The notes: generated from the letters alone by a model not told the origin. A stretch of DNA of 64,000 bases from Nitrosomonas sp. (GCA_024281995.1 JAMWZW010000001.1:186001-250000), one strand, 5' to 3'. Shown: positions 1-9,097, counted from the first letter of the stretch. Numbers and translations are program-made.

Positions 1-219
1 ACTTGGCAGAATGATCATGTTATCGGTGCCGCGAATTTGTCCACCTGCGCCCATTTGATACTGCACGCTATTGATCGTGAAAACCGGAAAGGCAACCGCC
101 GTTAGATTACCCAGTTTGCTATCAACCGGAAAATTTCTCACTTGCTGGCTCAAAGCGGGTTGTGATAACAGCATCAATAAAATGGCTAACAACCCAGGCG
201 ATATCGATATTATTTTCAT
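1..219 (-). CDS. secreted protein of unknown function, 3' part outside window
   Basis: An open frame starts with ATG at 219 and runs off the left edge, giving 73 residues. The N-terminus is a clear signal peptide: MKIISIS, then a hydrophobic run (GLLAILLMLL) and an AxS-type cleavage region ending near QPALSQQ. The remaining residues (VRNFPVDSKLGNLTA, then FTINSVQYQMGAGGQIRG) match no family I recognise. It is divergent from the GDSL hydrolase gene, with 145 bp between the start codons. The product is probably periplasmic or exported; no function is proposed. Confidence 0.6.
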   Translation of the reverse strand, partial: MKIISISPGLLAILLMLLSQPALSQQVRNFPVDSKLGNLTAVAFPVFTINSVQYQMGAGGQIRGTDNMIILPS

Positions 220-364
220 AAATTTTGGATGGTAGCAGGATAAAAGTTTATGAATCAGAAGGTTGATTCCTACGAATCACAGAAGTTTCCAGGGGGCTTA
301 TGATACGATAAAGCGCGATTCTGTATCAATGTATTTACAAACAGCTTTCCTTAGGAGATTACTC

Positions 365-1345
365 ATGAATTACCTTAGTAAACTTGTTGTTGTAGTGATT
401 TTAACTGGATTAGCCGCGGGAGTATCCGCACACAATTTTTCAAGCCTGTATTTTTTTGGCGATAGCCTTTCCGATTCGGGTAACATAGCGCTAGCCATTG
501 GTGCCGACCCCGATCAAGTGATCACCGGCAATGATTATATTCCCAGCAAGCCCTACGCATCCGGACAATTCACGGATGGCGACGTATGGGCAAGAACCTT
601 TGCCAGTGCCATCGGATTGACCCCTTTCGCGGAACCCGCACTCGCTGGTGGTGGCAATTTTGCCTTTGGTGGCGCACGCACAAGCTTGGATAATCAGAAT
701 TTGCCGCCCAGTCTGATTGCGCAAGGCGGATTGTTTTTGAATGCATCAGGTGGTATCGCGCCGTCTGATGCGTTGTACGTATTGCAAAGCGGTGGTAACG
801 ATGCGCGCGATGCGCTGGCAGCAATAGGTTCGGGCGCCGATCCCAAAACAGTGATTGAAACCATCACAACTCAATACGCGGACGCAACCGGAACCTTGGT
901 CGACCAACTGCAAGCCGCCGGTGCGCAGCGCATTGTGGTGTGGAACGTGCCAAACATCGGCTTATCCCCGGCAATTATCGATCAAGGGCCTCAAGCTTCC
1001 CTGGTTGCTGAACAGATAGCCGTAATGATGAACAACGCGTTATCGGAGCGCATGTCAGCGGAACATGGCGTGACCATTTTCGATAATTTCAGTTTGGTCA
1101 CCGGCGCGGTGATGAATCCAGCCGATTACGATTTAATCAATGTAACAGATGCCTGCGGTGCTGTACTCGCTTGCGACCCGTCGACTTATCTATTCTGGGA
1201 CGGATTGCATCCCACCTCCGCCGGCCACGCACTACTCGCGCAACAAATGATTCAAATAATTCCCGAACCCGCCACTTATCTTTTGCTGATTGCCGGTTTG
1301 CTGGTGATTGGTATCCAGGCTCGCCACCGATACAATTTCTTCTGA
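365..1345 (+). CDS. GDSL/SGNH hydrolase with PEP-CTERM sorting signal
   Basis: This is a 326-residue exported esterase/lipase-like enzyme. The start at 365 is chosen because AGGAG lies about 10 bases upstream and a signal peptide follows directly (MNYLSKLVVVVILTGLAAG, cleavage near VSAHN); the frame is open further upstream but without such a site. SGNH blocks are visible: FGDSLSDSGN (nucleophile Ser), the Gly-rich GGGNFAFGGA, GGND, and DGLHPT with the catalytic Asp and His near the C-terminus. The protein ends in a PEP-CTERM signal: IPEPATY, a hydrophobic helix (LLLIAGLLVIGI), then a basic tail with RHR. PEP-CTERM proteins are sorted by an exosortase, which implies an exosortase/EPS system elsewhere in the genome. 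The substrate is unknown. Confidence 0.9.
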   Translation: MNYLSKLVVVVILTGLAAGVSAHNFSSLYFFGDSLSDSGNIALAIGADPDQVITGNDYIPSKPYASGQFTDGDVWARTFASAIGLTPFAEPALAGGGNFAFGGARTSLDNQNLPPSLIAQGGLFLNASGGIAPSDALYVLQSGGNDARDALAAIGSGADPKTVIETITTQYADATGTLVDQLQAAGAQRIVVWNVPNIGLSPAIIDQGPQASLVAEQIAVMMNNALSERMSAEHGVTIFDNFSLVTGAVMNPADYDLINVTDACGAVLACDPSTYLFWDGLHPTSAGHALLAQQMIQIIPEPATYLLLIAGLLVIGIQARHRYNFF

Positions 1346-1356
1346 CGCAAAATACT

Positions 1357-1493
1357 CACGAAACCCGATGTACGGAATACAACGGCGAAAGTGAATGTGT
1401 TCCCTGCGTTGACTGTTTAGCCGCTCATTTATCTTTGAAAAATAATTCACCGATCCACGACTTGAGGTAAATCACAGAAAACTTATGGTTTCT
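1357..1493. repeat. 137-bp direct repeat, copy A
   Basis: This stretch matches 2513-2649 without gaps, with about 16 mismatches (roughly 88% identity by eye). Most mismatches are transitions and they show no third-codon bias in the frames I checked, so it looks non-coding. The two copies bracket the VapBC pair and the Cas2-like remnant. I do not recognise the repeat family. Confidence 0.75.
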
Positions 1494-1604
1494 GCAACCG
1501 ATTGGATCGGGCGGCGCGGCAAATTTATCTATTTGATTGCGTCAAAAAGGCTGCACTGCAAGGTATTGGGCAAGAGCAATGGCTTTTATGAGACGACGGC
1601 ATAA

Positions 1605-1982
1605 TCATGGGGTTGGTTGCCAGGCAATATTCAAACTTTGCGCCACTGTGGCCAAACGGCTGTCCCTTGTCCAGAGAACTGTGCCTGGCGTCAATAGCAA
1701 AGCAGCTAACAGATGCACATCTACAAAACCAATGCCGCGCCCCATCAATTGTTTATATTCCAGACAAATCAAGGCTTCTTCATGGGTGGCTTCAGAAACA
1801 TGGGGCAGATTTTTCAATAACATCAGGATTTGCAAGCGATGACGCAAATTACCGCAAGCCAGTTCGCCTCTAATCATCGAATGCATCAACACTTGATGAT
1901 TATTGAGCAGAACAACCAGAAAATCATCTTTTGCACGGAGATGATCGATCCAGACCGAAGTGTCTACCAGAACTCGATTCAT
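1605..1982 (-). CDS. vapC: VapC-family PIN-domain toxin
   Basis: A 125-residue PIN-domain ribonuclease, the usual size for VapC. The N-terminal VLVDTSVWIDHL carries the first acidic residue. RGELACG holds the conserved Glu, and IGFVDVHLLAA and WTRDSRL carry the remaining acidic metal ligands. VapC toxins cleave RNA (often tRNA-fMet) and are inhibited by the partner antitoxin. The start overlaps the antitoxin stop by 4 nt (1979-1982), a typical coupled TA layout. The acidic residues look intact, so the toxin is probably active. Confidence 0.9.
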   Translation of the reverse strand: MNRVLVDTSVWIDHLRAKDDFLVVLLNNHQVLMHSMIRGELACGNLRHRLQILMLLKNLPHVSEATHEEALICLEYKQLMGRGIGFVDVHLLAALLLTPGTVLWTRDSRLATVAQSLNIAWQPTP

Positions 1983-2182
1983 TTATCCAATATGCCGGAT
2001 TGTCTACGCGGTACCGACACCAATTCAGGCTCGGAACCGCCTAACAGTGCCAAGCGTTTGGCGCTTTCCCGCTCCACTAAAGCCAGTAAGCCTTCACGAA
2101 CCAATGCCGTTTTCTCGTGTACCCCGGTTAGCTCAACCGCTTGCGCATATAAATCATCATCAATATTCAGTGTGGTTCTCAT
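1979..2182 (-). CDS. vapB: VapB-type antitoxin
   Basis: A 67-residue antitoxin. The start MRTTLNIDDDLYAQAVELTG is the ribbon-helix-helix DNA-binding segment seen in VapB of the RHH/AbrB-like group (COG5450-type). The C-terminal part (SEPELVSVPRRQSGILDK) would wrap the toxin. It precedes vapC with a 4-nt overlap, so the two are translated together. As in other VapBC pairs it probably binds its own promoter upstream of 2182. The pair lies between two 137-bp repeats. Confidence 0.87.
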   Translation of the reverse strand: MRTTLNIDDDLYAQAVELTGVHEKTALVREGLLALVERESAKRLALLGGSEPELVSVPRRQSGILDK

Positions 2183-2263
2183 ATTTAGTTTACCCTTACA
2201 TCAAATAAGGCATCATTATATGATAATTCTGATGCCTGCAACTTCATGTGAAGGGTCAAGATC

Positions 2264-2422
2264 ATGATAATCACCCTTGTCAGTCAGTGCGAGAAAAAAG
2301 CCCTAAACCGCACTCGGCGTGTACTCGACGCATTTGCCAATCGCATCGACAGCAATATGGCTTCGACCGGAAAAAGTAAAACCTGGAAGAACGCCAGAAT
2401 TATGTATGGTTTAGCCGATTAG
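2264..2422 (+). pseudogene. remnant of the N-terminal Cas2-like domain of a type I-F Cas3
   Basis: A 52-codon frame starts with ATG at 2264, preceded by AAGGG. It reads MIITLVSQCEKKALNRTRRV, then LDAFANRI and KSKTWKNARI, and stops at TAG (2420-2422). This matches in pattern the start of the Cas2-Cas3 fusion of type I-F systems (xLLVSQCxKxALxxTRRILDxFAxR...TW). I recall that pattern from the family; no search was run. Nothing of the HD or helicase domains follows, so this is probably a relic of a former I-F locus. It could instead be a standalone short gene. Confidence 0.55.
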
Positions 2423-2807
2423 TCGGAAGGTGCTGTTTAGTGTCGCTTTGGATTTGCTGGTAATTGGTTTAAAGGTTCATCGTCGACACGATTTCTTTGG
2501 GCACTAATTATTCACGAGACCCAATGTATGGAATACAAAGGCGAAAGTGAATATGTTCCCTGCATTGGTTATTTAGCTGCTCATTTATCTTTGAAAAATT
2601 ATTCACCGGTTCACCACTTGAAGTAAATCATAGAAAACTTATGGTTTCTCCCGTTGAATGGATCGAGTAACCCGATAAACCAACCACTGCTCCAAATCAC
2701 GCAAAACGCCAATGCTTACCTGTTGCAACTTATTGATCATACAAAAATATCAGCTTTGATTGTAGGGTTGAAAAAAAGTGATAATGCGTAAAGGAGATAG
2801 TTAAGGT
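2423..2807. other. gene-free stretch upstream of cas3
   Basis: It contains repeat copy B (2513-2649) and an AT-rich tail leading to cas3, with AGGAG at 2792-2796 serving as the cas3 ribosome binding site. No convincing gene was seen on either strand. The cas operon promoter should lie between 2650 and 2790, but I could not place it. Confidence 0.5.
2513..2649. repeat. 137-bp direct repeat, copy B
   Basis: Second copy of the repeat at 1357-1493, same orientation and same length. It lies just downstream of the Cas2-like remnant and about 160 bp before cas3. Recombination between the copies would delete 1156 bp carrying vapBC and the remnant. Confidence 0.75.
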
Positions 2808-5270
2808 GTGGGTAAAATGGCTTATATAGCGCATAAAAATCAAACATTGGAACAACATTTGATGGGCGTAGCTAGGAAAACGAAAAATTTCGCTTCCAAA
2901 CTAAATCTTGATGAACAGGGCGAATTGATTGGATTGTTACATGATTTAGGAAAGTATAGTGCTGAATTTCAGATGTATATTCAATCAGCTATTGGAATGA
3001 TTAATGAGGATGAGGATGATTATGTCGATTCACAGGGCAAAAAAGGGAAGATAGATCACTCAACTGCAGGGGCTCAGCTTGTTTGGCGTGAACTATCAGA
3101 ACAAGGGAAATTTGGATTAATCGTTGGTCAAATCTTGTCTTTATGTATTGCATCCCATCACTCGGGTTTAATTGATTGCCTATCGTCTGATACAAACAGT
3201 CTGGGTGAAGATATATTCGGAAGGCGAATGAGCAAGATCAATGAACGTACTCACCTGGAAGAAGTGCTAATCAAAGCAGATGCTTCAATTCTTTCTCGCG
3301 CTGAAGAACTCGTCAGTAACTCAAACATGCTTCAAGCGATGCAAGCAGTTCTCGCAAGGATTATTCGATCCGCACCAATCAAGGATGATAAAAGTGCGGT
3401 GGCTCAATTGCAGATTGGTTTATTGGTTCGCTTTCTATTCAGTTGTTTAATTGATGCTGACCGCATTGATTCTGCCGATTCCGAGAATCCCAAAGCAGCA
3501 AAGTTAAGAATGCATGGTCGGTATTCGGAATGGAATATCTTGTGTGATCGGATAGAAAAGTACCTTGTAGAATTGAAGCCTAGCAAACCAATTGATCCTC
3601 TCCGTTGCGATATTTCCAGTCATTGCCGCAATGCCGCATCCCGCGATAAAGGAATTTATACTCTGACCGTTCCAACAGGCGGAGGCAAGACTCTTGCCAG
3701 TCTGCGTTTTGCATTGCATCACGCGAAGAAACACAAGATGGATCGGGTGATTTATGTCATCCCGTTTACTTCCATCATTGACCAGAATGCTGAAGTTGCA
3801 AGGAGTATTTTGGAACCCAAAGGAACAAAACCAAGCAGTGTGGTTCTCGAACACCATTCTAACCTCACTCCAGAAGAACAAAGCTGGCGCGGGAAAATTC
3901 TGGCTGAAAACTGGGACGCACCGGTTGTTTATACCACAAGTGTACAACTTTTGGAGGCGCTCTTTGGTGCTGGAACGCGTGGCGCACGACGGATGCATCA
4001 ATTAGCGAATGCCGTACTAATATTCGATGAAATTCAAACGCTGCCAATTAACTGCGTTCATCTGTTTAACAACGCCATCAATTTCTTGGTTGAACAGTGC
4101 GGAAGCACTGTCGTGCTGTGTACTGCAACTCAACCGCTTCTTGATCAAGTCGAATCAAAGAAGGGTGCGCTCAGAATACCAGCGGGTAATGAACTTATGC
4201 CGGATATCAAAAAACTGTTCGATGAACTAAAGCGAGTCGAAGTAATTAACCGCCGAAAATCCGGAGGTTGGTCGAATGACGAAATTGCGACACTCGCTTT
4301 GGAAGAAGCGCGTCGCACAGGAAGTTGTTTGGTTATCGTTAATACCAAAAATGCTGCACAAACCCTGTATCGTTTATGCAAGGAGGCAAATAACATACCG
4401 GTCTACCATCTGAGCACAAACATGTGCCCAGCACATCGCAGAGCAATTTTGAGCGAGATTCGAGATAGACTGGAGAAAAATTTACCTACACTTTGCTTCA
4501 GTACTCAACTAATCGAAGCCGGGGTAGATGTCGATTTCGGTGCGGTCATTCGCTATACAGCGGGACTGGATTCAATCGCCCAAGCAGCAGGGCGATGCAA
4601 TCGGAATGGTCGCCCAGAAATGGGATATGTTCACGTTATCAACCCGGAAGATGAAAATTTAGACTTGCTGGAGGATATTCGCATTGGGCGAGAGAAGACC
4701 GAGCGCGTACTGGACGAATATGAGAGTGATCCGACACTATTTGGTAATAACCGAATTGGTCTTGAAGCAATGAAGCGTTATTACACGTACTACTTCTTTG
4801 ATCGGCAGAATGAAATGGATTATCCGCTTTCAGCCAAATCCATCGGGCACGACGACACCCTGCTCAACCTGCTATCCGGCAATTCAGTGGCGGTTTCTGA
4901 GCATAGTAAGCGAGTAGGTCAAGCGCCCAATATCTACCTGCGCCAATCTTTCATGTCAGCAGCAAAAGCTTTCAAGGCTATTGATGCATCGACACGCGGC
5001 GTCATTGTCCAGCATGGCAAGGAGGGACAAGCTATCGTCGCTGATCTTTGCGCGGCCTATCTGCCCGATAAAGAGTTCGATTTGCTACGTCGTGCGCAGC
5101 AATTCACCGTCAATATATTCCCAAATGTATTGGAACGATTAGAAAAAGAAAATGCTGTGAAAGAAATACAAGAAGGAACGGGCATCCTGTATCTTGATTA
5201 CCGTTACTACAGTGATGAGTTTGGCCTAAGTGAAACACCCGTGAGAAATATGGAGGTACTAAATGCTTGA
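2808..5270 (+). CDS. cas3: CRISPR-associated helicase-nuclease Cas3 (type I-C)
   Basis: An 820-residue HD nuclease-helicase that unwinds and degrades target DNA after Cascade recruits it. The start is GTG at 2808 (an ATG lies at 2817), with AGGAG at 2792-2796. The N-terminal HD domain shows LLHDLGKYS, DHSTAGAQL and ASHHSG. The helicase core shows Walker A PTGGGKTLAS near residue 287, the DEAD-box variant IFDEIQTLP, CTATQP, STQLIEAGVDVDF and AAGRCNRNG (motif VI). All catalytic motifs look intact. It heads the cas operon, and its last 8 nt overlap cas5c. Confidence 0.96.
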   Translation: MGKMAYIAHKNQTLEQHLMGVARKTKNFASKLNLDEQGELIGLLHDLGKYSAEFQMYIQSAIGMINEDEDDYVDSQGKKGKIDHSTAGAQLVWRELSEQGKFGLIVGQILSLCIASHHSGLIDCLSSDTNSLGEDIFGRRMSKINERTHLEEVLIKADASILSRAEELVSNSNMLQAMQAVLARIIRSAPIKDDKSAVAQLQIGLLVRFLFSCLIDADRIDSADSENPKAAKLRMHGRYSEWNILCDRIEKYLVELKPSKPIDPLRCDISSHCRNAASRDKGIYTLTVPTGGGKTLASLRFALHHAKKHKMDRVIYVIPFTSIIDQNAEVARSILEPKGTKPSSVVLEHHSNLTPEEQSWRGKILAENWDAPVVYTTSVQLLEALFGAGTRGARRMHQLANAVLIFDEIQTLPINCVHLFNNAINFLVEQCGSTVVLCTATQPLLDQVESKKGALRIPAGNELMPDIKKLFDELKRVEVINRRKSGGWSNDEIATLALEEARRTGSCLVIVNTKNAAQTLYRLCKEANNIPVYHLSTNMCPAHRRAILSEIRDRLEKNLPTLCFSTQLIEAGVDVDFGAVIRYTAGLDSIAQAAGRCNRNGRPEMGYVHVINPEDENLDLLEDIRIGREKTERVLDEYESDPTLFGNNRIGLEAMKRYYTYYFFDRQNEMDYPLSAKSIGHDDTLLNLLSGNSVAVSEHSKRVGQAPNIYLRQSFMSAAKAFKAIDASTRGVIVQHGKEGQAIVADLCAAYLPDKEFDLLRRAQQFTVNIFPNVLERLEKENAVKEIQEGTGILYLDYRYYSDEFGLSETPVRNMEVLNA

Positions 5271-5979
5271 ACGAAACAGCATTGAATTTAAAGTCTGGGG
5301 GCGACATGCCCTGTTTACCGATCCGTTGACTCGCATCGGTGGTGAAAAATGTTCTTATCATATCCCCACCTACGAGGCGCTTAAAGGCATTGCCAAGTCA
5401 ATTTACTGGAAGCCAACATTTATCTGGGTTATTGATGAGGTGCGGGTAATGAAGCGCATCCGCACACAGACCAAAGGAACCAAACCTTTAGAGTTGAGCG
5501 GAGGAAATACTTTGGCTATTTACACTTTTCTGGCTGACGTGGAATATCAGGTGCGCGCGCATTTTGAGTGGAACGAATATCGCCCTGAATTGGCTGATGA
5601 CCAGAATGAAGCCAAACATCACATCGTCGCCAAACGCATGTTGGAACGTGGCGGGCGGCAGGATATTTTTCTGGGGACGCGCGATTGCCAAGGGTATGTC
5701 GAGCCATGCAAATTCGGCTCAGGAACCAGCCCTTACGAGGGTGAAGGTGAGATAGCTTTTGGCTTGATGTTTCACGGCTTCGACTATCCAGACGAAATCG
5801 GCGAAGACAAGCTTTATGCTCGATTCGCCCGCTCAAAGATGATCAATGGAAAAATCGTGTTTGAGCGCCCGCAAGATTGCTCGGTGCGAAAATTCGTTCG
5901 CGATATGAGCAAAAAAACGTTCTCAAAAGATCGCAACCAACTTGGCGTTGAAATCGAAGAAATGCGACTGGAGGTTTGA
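5263..5979 (+). CDS. cas5c: Cas5c (Cas5d) crRNA-processing endonuclease of type I-C
   Basis: A 238-residue Cas5 of the Dvulg/I-C kind. In I-C systems, which lack Cas6, Cas5c cuts the pre-crRNA at the base of the repeat hairpin and stays in the Cascade complex. The N-terminal part (IEFKVWGRHALFTDPLTRIG then KCSYHIPTYEALKGI) is the family's RAMP-domain signature. The start overlaps the cas3 3' end by 8 nt, and the stop at 5977-5979 is one base before cas8c. The repeats here carry a longer hairpin than usual, so its RNA recognition may be adapted. Confidence 0.95.
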   Translation: MLERNSIEFKVWGRHALFTDPLTRIGGEKCSYHIPTYEALKGIAKSIYWKPTFIWVIDEVRVMKRIRTQTKGTKPLELSGGNTLAIYTFLADVEYQVRAHFEWNEYRPELADDQNEAKHHIVAKRMLERGGRQDIFLGTRDCQGYVEPCKFGSGTSPYEGEGEIAFGLMFHGFDYPDEIGEDKLYARFARSKMINGKIVFERPQDCSVRKFVRDMSKKTFSKDRNQLGVEIEEMRLEV

Positions 5980-5980
5980 T

Positions 5981-7945
5981 ATGAGCTGGATTCAGAAACT
6001 CTATGAGACCTACGAGCAGTGCAAAGGGCATGAGCCGCCCGGCTCGGCACGCCTAATGCCTATCAGCCATACCCCGCAGCAAGCCCATATCGAAATTACG
6101 CTTGATGCTGATGGCAACTTCAAAGGTGCAAGAATTGTTCAGAAAGAGGAAACCATTATTCCTGCCACTGAAAAGTCAGCGGGAAGATCTGGTTCTGCGT
6201 GCTCTCCTCATGCACTATGTGACAAGGTTTATTATTGCGGAAAAGACTATCCAGAGTTTGGTGGGAAAAAGCTATTTGGAGGAAAAGGAGCAAAGTTTTC
6301 TTTTCTCAAGGAATATGAAGAACAGCTTTCTGCATGGTGCAATTCTGAATTTAGTCATGCCAAAGCTAGAGCTGTACTTGCATATGTTCGCAAGCATAGT
6401 TTGGTATCCGATCTAGTTAAAGAAAAAGTTCTTCATCTCGGAACAGACGGAAAGTTACTTGCCAAATGGGATAGCGAGACTGAAACACCGGATATTTTTC
6501 GTTTGCTTACGGCAAAAGATGGGGAGCGAGAACAAGGGGATGCCTTTATTCGCTGGCATGTCCGGGAAAACGATAATCCCTGTACCGCGGTTTGGGAAGA
6601 CCCAACCCTGCAAGATGCCTGGGGCTCGTTTGATGCCAGCACAAAAGAATTGAAGGGTGTGTGCATGGTGACGGGAGATTGCGATGCTGCTCTTGCAGTA
6701 ATCCATCCAAAGCGAATTCGCCATGCCGGAGACGGGGCAAGGCTAGTTAGTGCTAACGACAGTTCTGGTTATACATTCCGCGGGCGATTCACGGATGATA
6801 CAGGGCGGCAAGCCTGCGGTGTCAGCTATGCAATTACTCAAAAAGCACACAATGCATTGCGTTGGTTGATTGGGCGGCAAGCTTACCGTAGTGGCGATTT
6901 GGTAATCGTGACTTGGTCGATTGCAGGGAAGCCGGTACCCGATCCCTTTAAGGATTCTCTATCACTCATTCTCGGCATTGAAGGCCCTGCTCATGAAACT
7001 ACCGAAATTGAACAACCGGATGTCGGCGACATAGGTCAAGCCTTTGCGATTCGTTTGCGCAAAGCGATTGCAGGTTACAGCGCTAAGTTGAATCCCACCG
7101 ATGATATTGTCGTCATGGGTTTGGATTCTGCCACACCGGGGCGAATGGCAATTACTTTTTATCGCGAACTGAAAGGCTCCGACTTCTTGAGTCGTGTTCA
7201 AAATTGGCATGAACAATACGCATGGTCGCAAAACTTTGGTAAAGATTCAAAGTTCATTGGTGCGCCTGCTCCACGGGACATTGCCGAAGCTGCTTACGGT
7301 CATCGTCTCGACGACAGTTTGCGCAAAGCTACAGTTGAAAGGATGTTGCCCTGCATCATTGATGGGCAAGCACTGCCACGAGATTTGGTTGAATCGGTTA
7401 TCCGCAGAACCAGCAATCGTGTTTCCTTTGAGAAGGATAAAAATGGAAGACAGTGGGGATGGGAAAAAATTCTGGGTATTGCCTGTGCCCTGTTTAAAGG
7501 TTCTTACAAAGAAAGGGGATATCAAATGACATTGGAAAACGACAGAACATCAAGGGATTATCTTTATGGGCGACTATTGTCCATTGCGGAGCATATTGAA
7601 GATCGAGCGTTATATGTTGGTGGTGAGAAGCGCGACACGACCGCTGCCAGGCTGATGCAAAGATTTGCAGATCGACCCAACAGTACGTGGCGAACTATAG
7701 AGCTCGCACTTACGCCTTACAAAACGCGCCTACGGGCAAAACGACCTGCTTTTTTGCATAATATGGAAATGCTACTCGATGAGGTCGTTGCAAATTTTGA
7801 AGGTGATGAATTTGTGAGTGATCGAAAACTTTCTGGTGAATTCCTACTGGGTTATCACTGTCAGCGTTTATCGCTGAATCTACCTAAACAAGACAAATCG
7901 GATGATTCTGTATCCGGTAACGATAGCACCAATAATGACAATTAA
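5981..7945 (+). CDS. cas8c: Cas8c (Csd1) large Cascade subunit
   Basis: A 654-residue Csd1-family protein, the large subunit of I-C Cascade responsible for PAM recognition and Cas3 recruitment. ATG at 5981 is chosen over a longer in-frame start because GGAGG lies 7-11 bases upstream and the family begins MSWIQKLYETYEQC. Family-typical segments include KVYYCGKDYPEFGGKK, GDAFIRWHV, VCMVTGD and a helical C-terminal region that overlaps the small-subunit function. It follows cas5c by one base and precedes cas7 by 21 bp. The frame is intact. Confidence 0.94.
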   Translation: MSWIQKLYETYEQCKGHEPPGSARLMPISHTPQQAHIEITLDADGNFKGARIVQKEETIIPATEKSAGRSGSACSPHALCDKVYYCGKDYPEFGGKKLFGGKGAKFSFLKEYEEQLSAWCNSEFSHAKARAVLAYVRKHSLVSDLVKEKVLHLGTDGKLLAKWDSETETPDIFRLLTAKDGEREQGDAFIRWHVRENDNPCTAVWEDPTLQDAWGSFDASTKELKGVCMVTGDCDAALAVIHPKRIRHAGDGARLVSANDSSGYTFRGRFTDDTGRQACGVSYAITQKAHNALRWLIGRQAYRSGDLVIVTWSIAGKPVPDPFKDSLSLILGIEGPAHETTEIEQPDVGDIGQAFAIRLRKAIAGYSAKLNPTDDIVVMGLDSATPGRMAITFYRELKGSDFLSRVQNWHEQYAWSQNFGKDSKFIGAPAPRDIAEAAYGHRLDDSLRKATVERMLPCIIDGQALPRDLVESVIRRTSNRVSFEKDKNGRQWGWEKILGIACALFKGSYKERGYQMTLENDRTSRDYLYGRLLSIAEHIEDRALYVGGEKRDTTAARLMQRFADRPNSTWRTIELALTPYKTRLRAKRPAFLHNMEMLLDEVVANFEGDEFVSDRKLSGEFLLGYHCQRLSLNLPKQDKSDDSVSGNDSTNNDN

Positions 7946-7966
7946 CAGACTCAAGGAGATCGCAAC

Positions 7967-8869
7967 ATGAATACGCTGCAAAACAAGATCGATTTCGCCG
8001 TAATTCTCTGCGTTAAAAATGCAAATCCGAATGGTGACCCGCTTAACAGTAACCGTCCTCGTACCAGTTATGAAAACTTTGGGGAGATTACTGATGTTTG
8101 CATCAAGCGAAAAATTCGTGACCGTTTAGTTGAGCGGTTCGTAAGACTAGGTGGAAAGGAAGGAAAAGCAGAGGCGAAAGGCCAGGCTGTATTTGTTCAA
8201 TCCGATGACCGGAAAGTTGATGATGCAACAAGTCTGCGTGATAGAGCTGAGAAATTTTTCAAGTCCATTGGAAAAACATTGGGAGCAGATGAAACAGTCA
8301 ATCTTGCTTCTTCGGAATGGATTGATGTTCGCACGTTCGGTCAACTATTCGCACTTTCCAAAAAGAAGGGTAAAAAGAAAGAGGATGGCAGCGATGAAGA
8401 AGGCGATACTGGAATTTCAATTGGAATCCGTGGGCCAGTAACTGTGCAATCTGCATTTAGTCTTGAGCCTATTGATATCACCAGCACTCAAATCACTAAG
8501 AGTGTAAGTGGCGAAGGTGACGGTAGTAAACGTGGTTCCGACACAATGGGAATGAAGCATCGCGTAGATCATGGTGTCTATGTCTTTTTCGGTAGTATGA
8601 ATCCGCAGCTCGCCGAAAAAACTGGATTCAGCGACGAAGATGCATTGGTTATTAAAGAGATATTGCCTAAGTTATTTGAAAACGATGAATCAAGTGCACG
8701 TCCAGCAGGAAGTATGCAAATATTAAGTCTTATTTGGTGGAAACATAATTGCAAATCAGGGCAATATTCTTCTGCTAAGGTTCACAGCTGTCTTACAGTG
8801 AATCCTGACGGAAGTCATGAGATTAATTCGTTACCTGGATTGGAGCCGGAAATAATTGCTGGGTTCTGA
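7967..8869 (+). CDS. cas7c: Cas7c (Csd2) backbone subunit of I-C Cascade
   Basis: A 300-residue Csd2-family protein; several copies polymerise along the crRNA as the Cascade backbone. The start ATG at 7967 has AAGGAG 10-15 bases upstream. The N-terminal FAVILCVKNANPNGDPLNSN is the RRM-like Cas7 signature. A Lys-rich low-complexity insert (KKKGKKKEDGSDEEGDT) sits mid-protein in the thumb/web region. GIRGPVTVQSAFS and TMGMKHRVDHGVY follow. This is the last effector gene before the toxin-antitoxin insertion; the next start is 28 bp downstream. Confidence 0.95.
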   Translation: MNTLQNKIDFAVILCVKNANPNGDPLNSNRPRTSYENFGEITDVCIKRKIRDRLVERFVRLGGKEGKAEAKGQAVFVQSDDRKVDDATSLRDRAEKFFKSIGKTLGADETVNLASSEWIDVRTFGQLFALSKKKGKKKEDGSDEEGDTGISIGIRGPVTVQSAFSLEPIDITSTQITKSVSGEGDGSKRGSDTMGMKHRVDHGVYVFFGSMNPQLAEKTGFSDEDALVIKEILPKLFENDESSARPAGSMQILSLIWWKHNCKSGQYSSAKVHSCLTVNPDGSHEINSLPGLEPEIIAGF

Positions 8870-8897
8870 GTTTCTGGCATTTTTAGGGGGTGTTGAG

Positions 8898-9074
8898 ATG
8901 AACTGGCAAGATCGCATTGTTTCAGATTCGGATACTTTATTCGGTAAGCCGCGTATCCGGGGAACCCGTATTGAGTTTATTCTTGATCTGTTGGCTTCCG
9001 GCTGGGATGAAGCACAGATACTTGAAAGCTATCCGCATTTGACCCCAGAAGATTTACGGGCGGTATTCGCATAG
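8898..9074 (+). CDS. DUF433-domain protein, antitoxin-like
   Basis: A 58-residue protein. ATG at 8898 is preferred over an earlier in-frame start because GGGGG lies a few bases upstream and the DUF433 core begins directly: RIVSDSDTLFGKPRIRGTRI and a helix-turn-helix-like tail (YPHLTPEDLRAVFA). DUF433 proteins are usually antitoxins of PIN-like DUF5615 toxins. No DUF5615 partner is next to it; a HicB/HicA pair follows 23 bp downstream instead. It is co-directional with the cas genes, 28 bp after cas7, so it is probably co-transcribed with them. Confidence 0.85.
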   Translation: MNWQDRIVSDSDTLFGKPRIRGTRIEFILDLLASGWDEAQILESYPHLTPEDLRAVFA

Positions 9075-9097
9075 AAATAAGTTATAAAAGGCAAATT

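Noticed and set aside
1171..1470. Open frames on both strands across the left 137-bp repeat
   Set aside because: Differences between the two repeat copies show no third-codon bias and copy B is not open in the same way over its full length, so I treat the repeat as non-coding.
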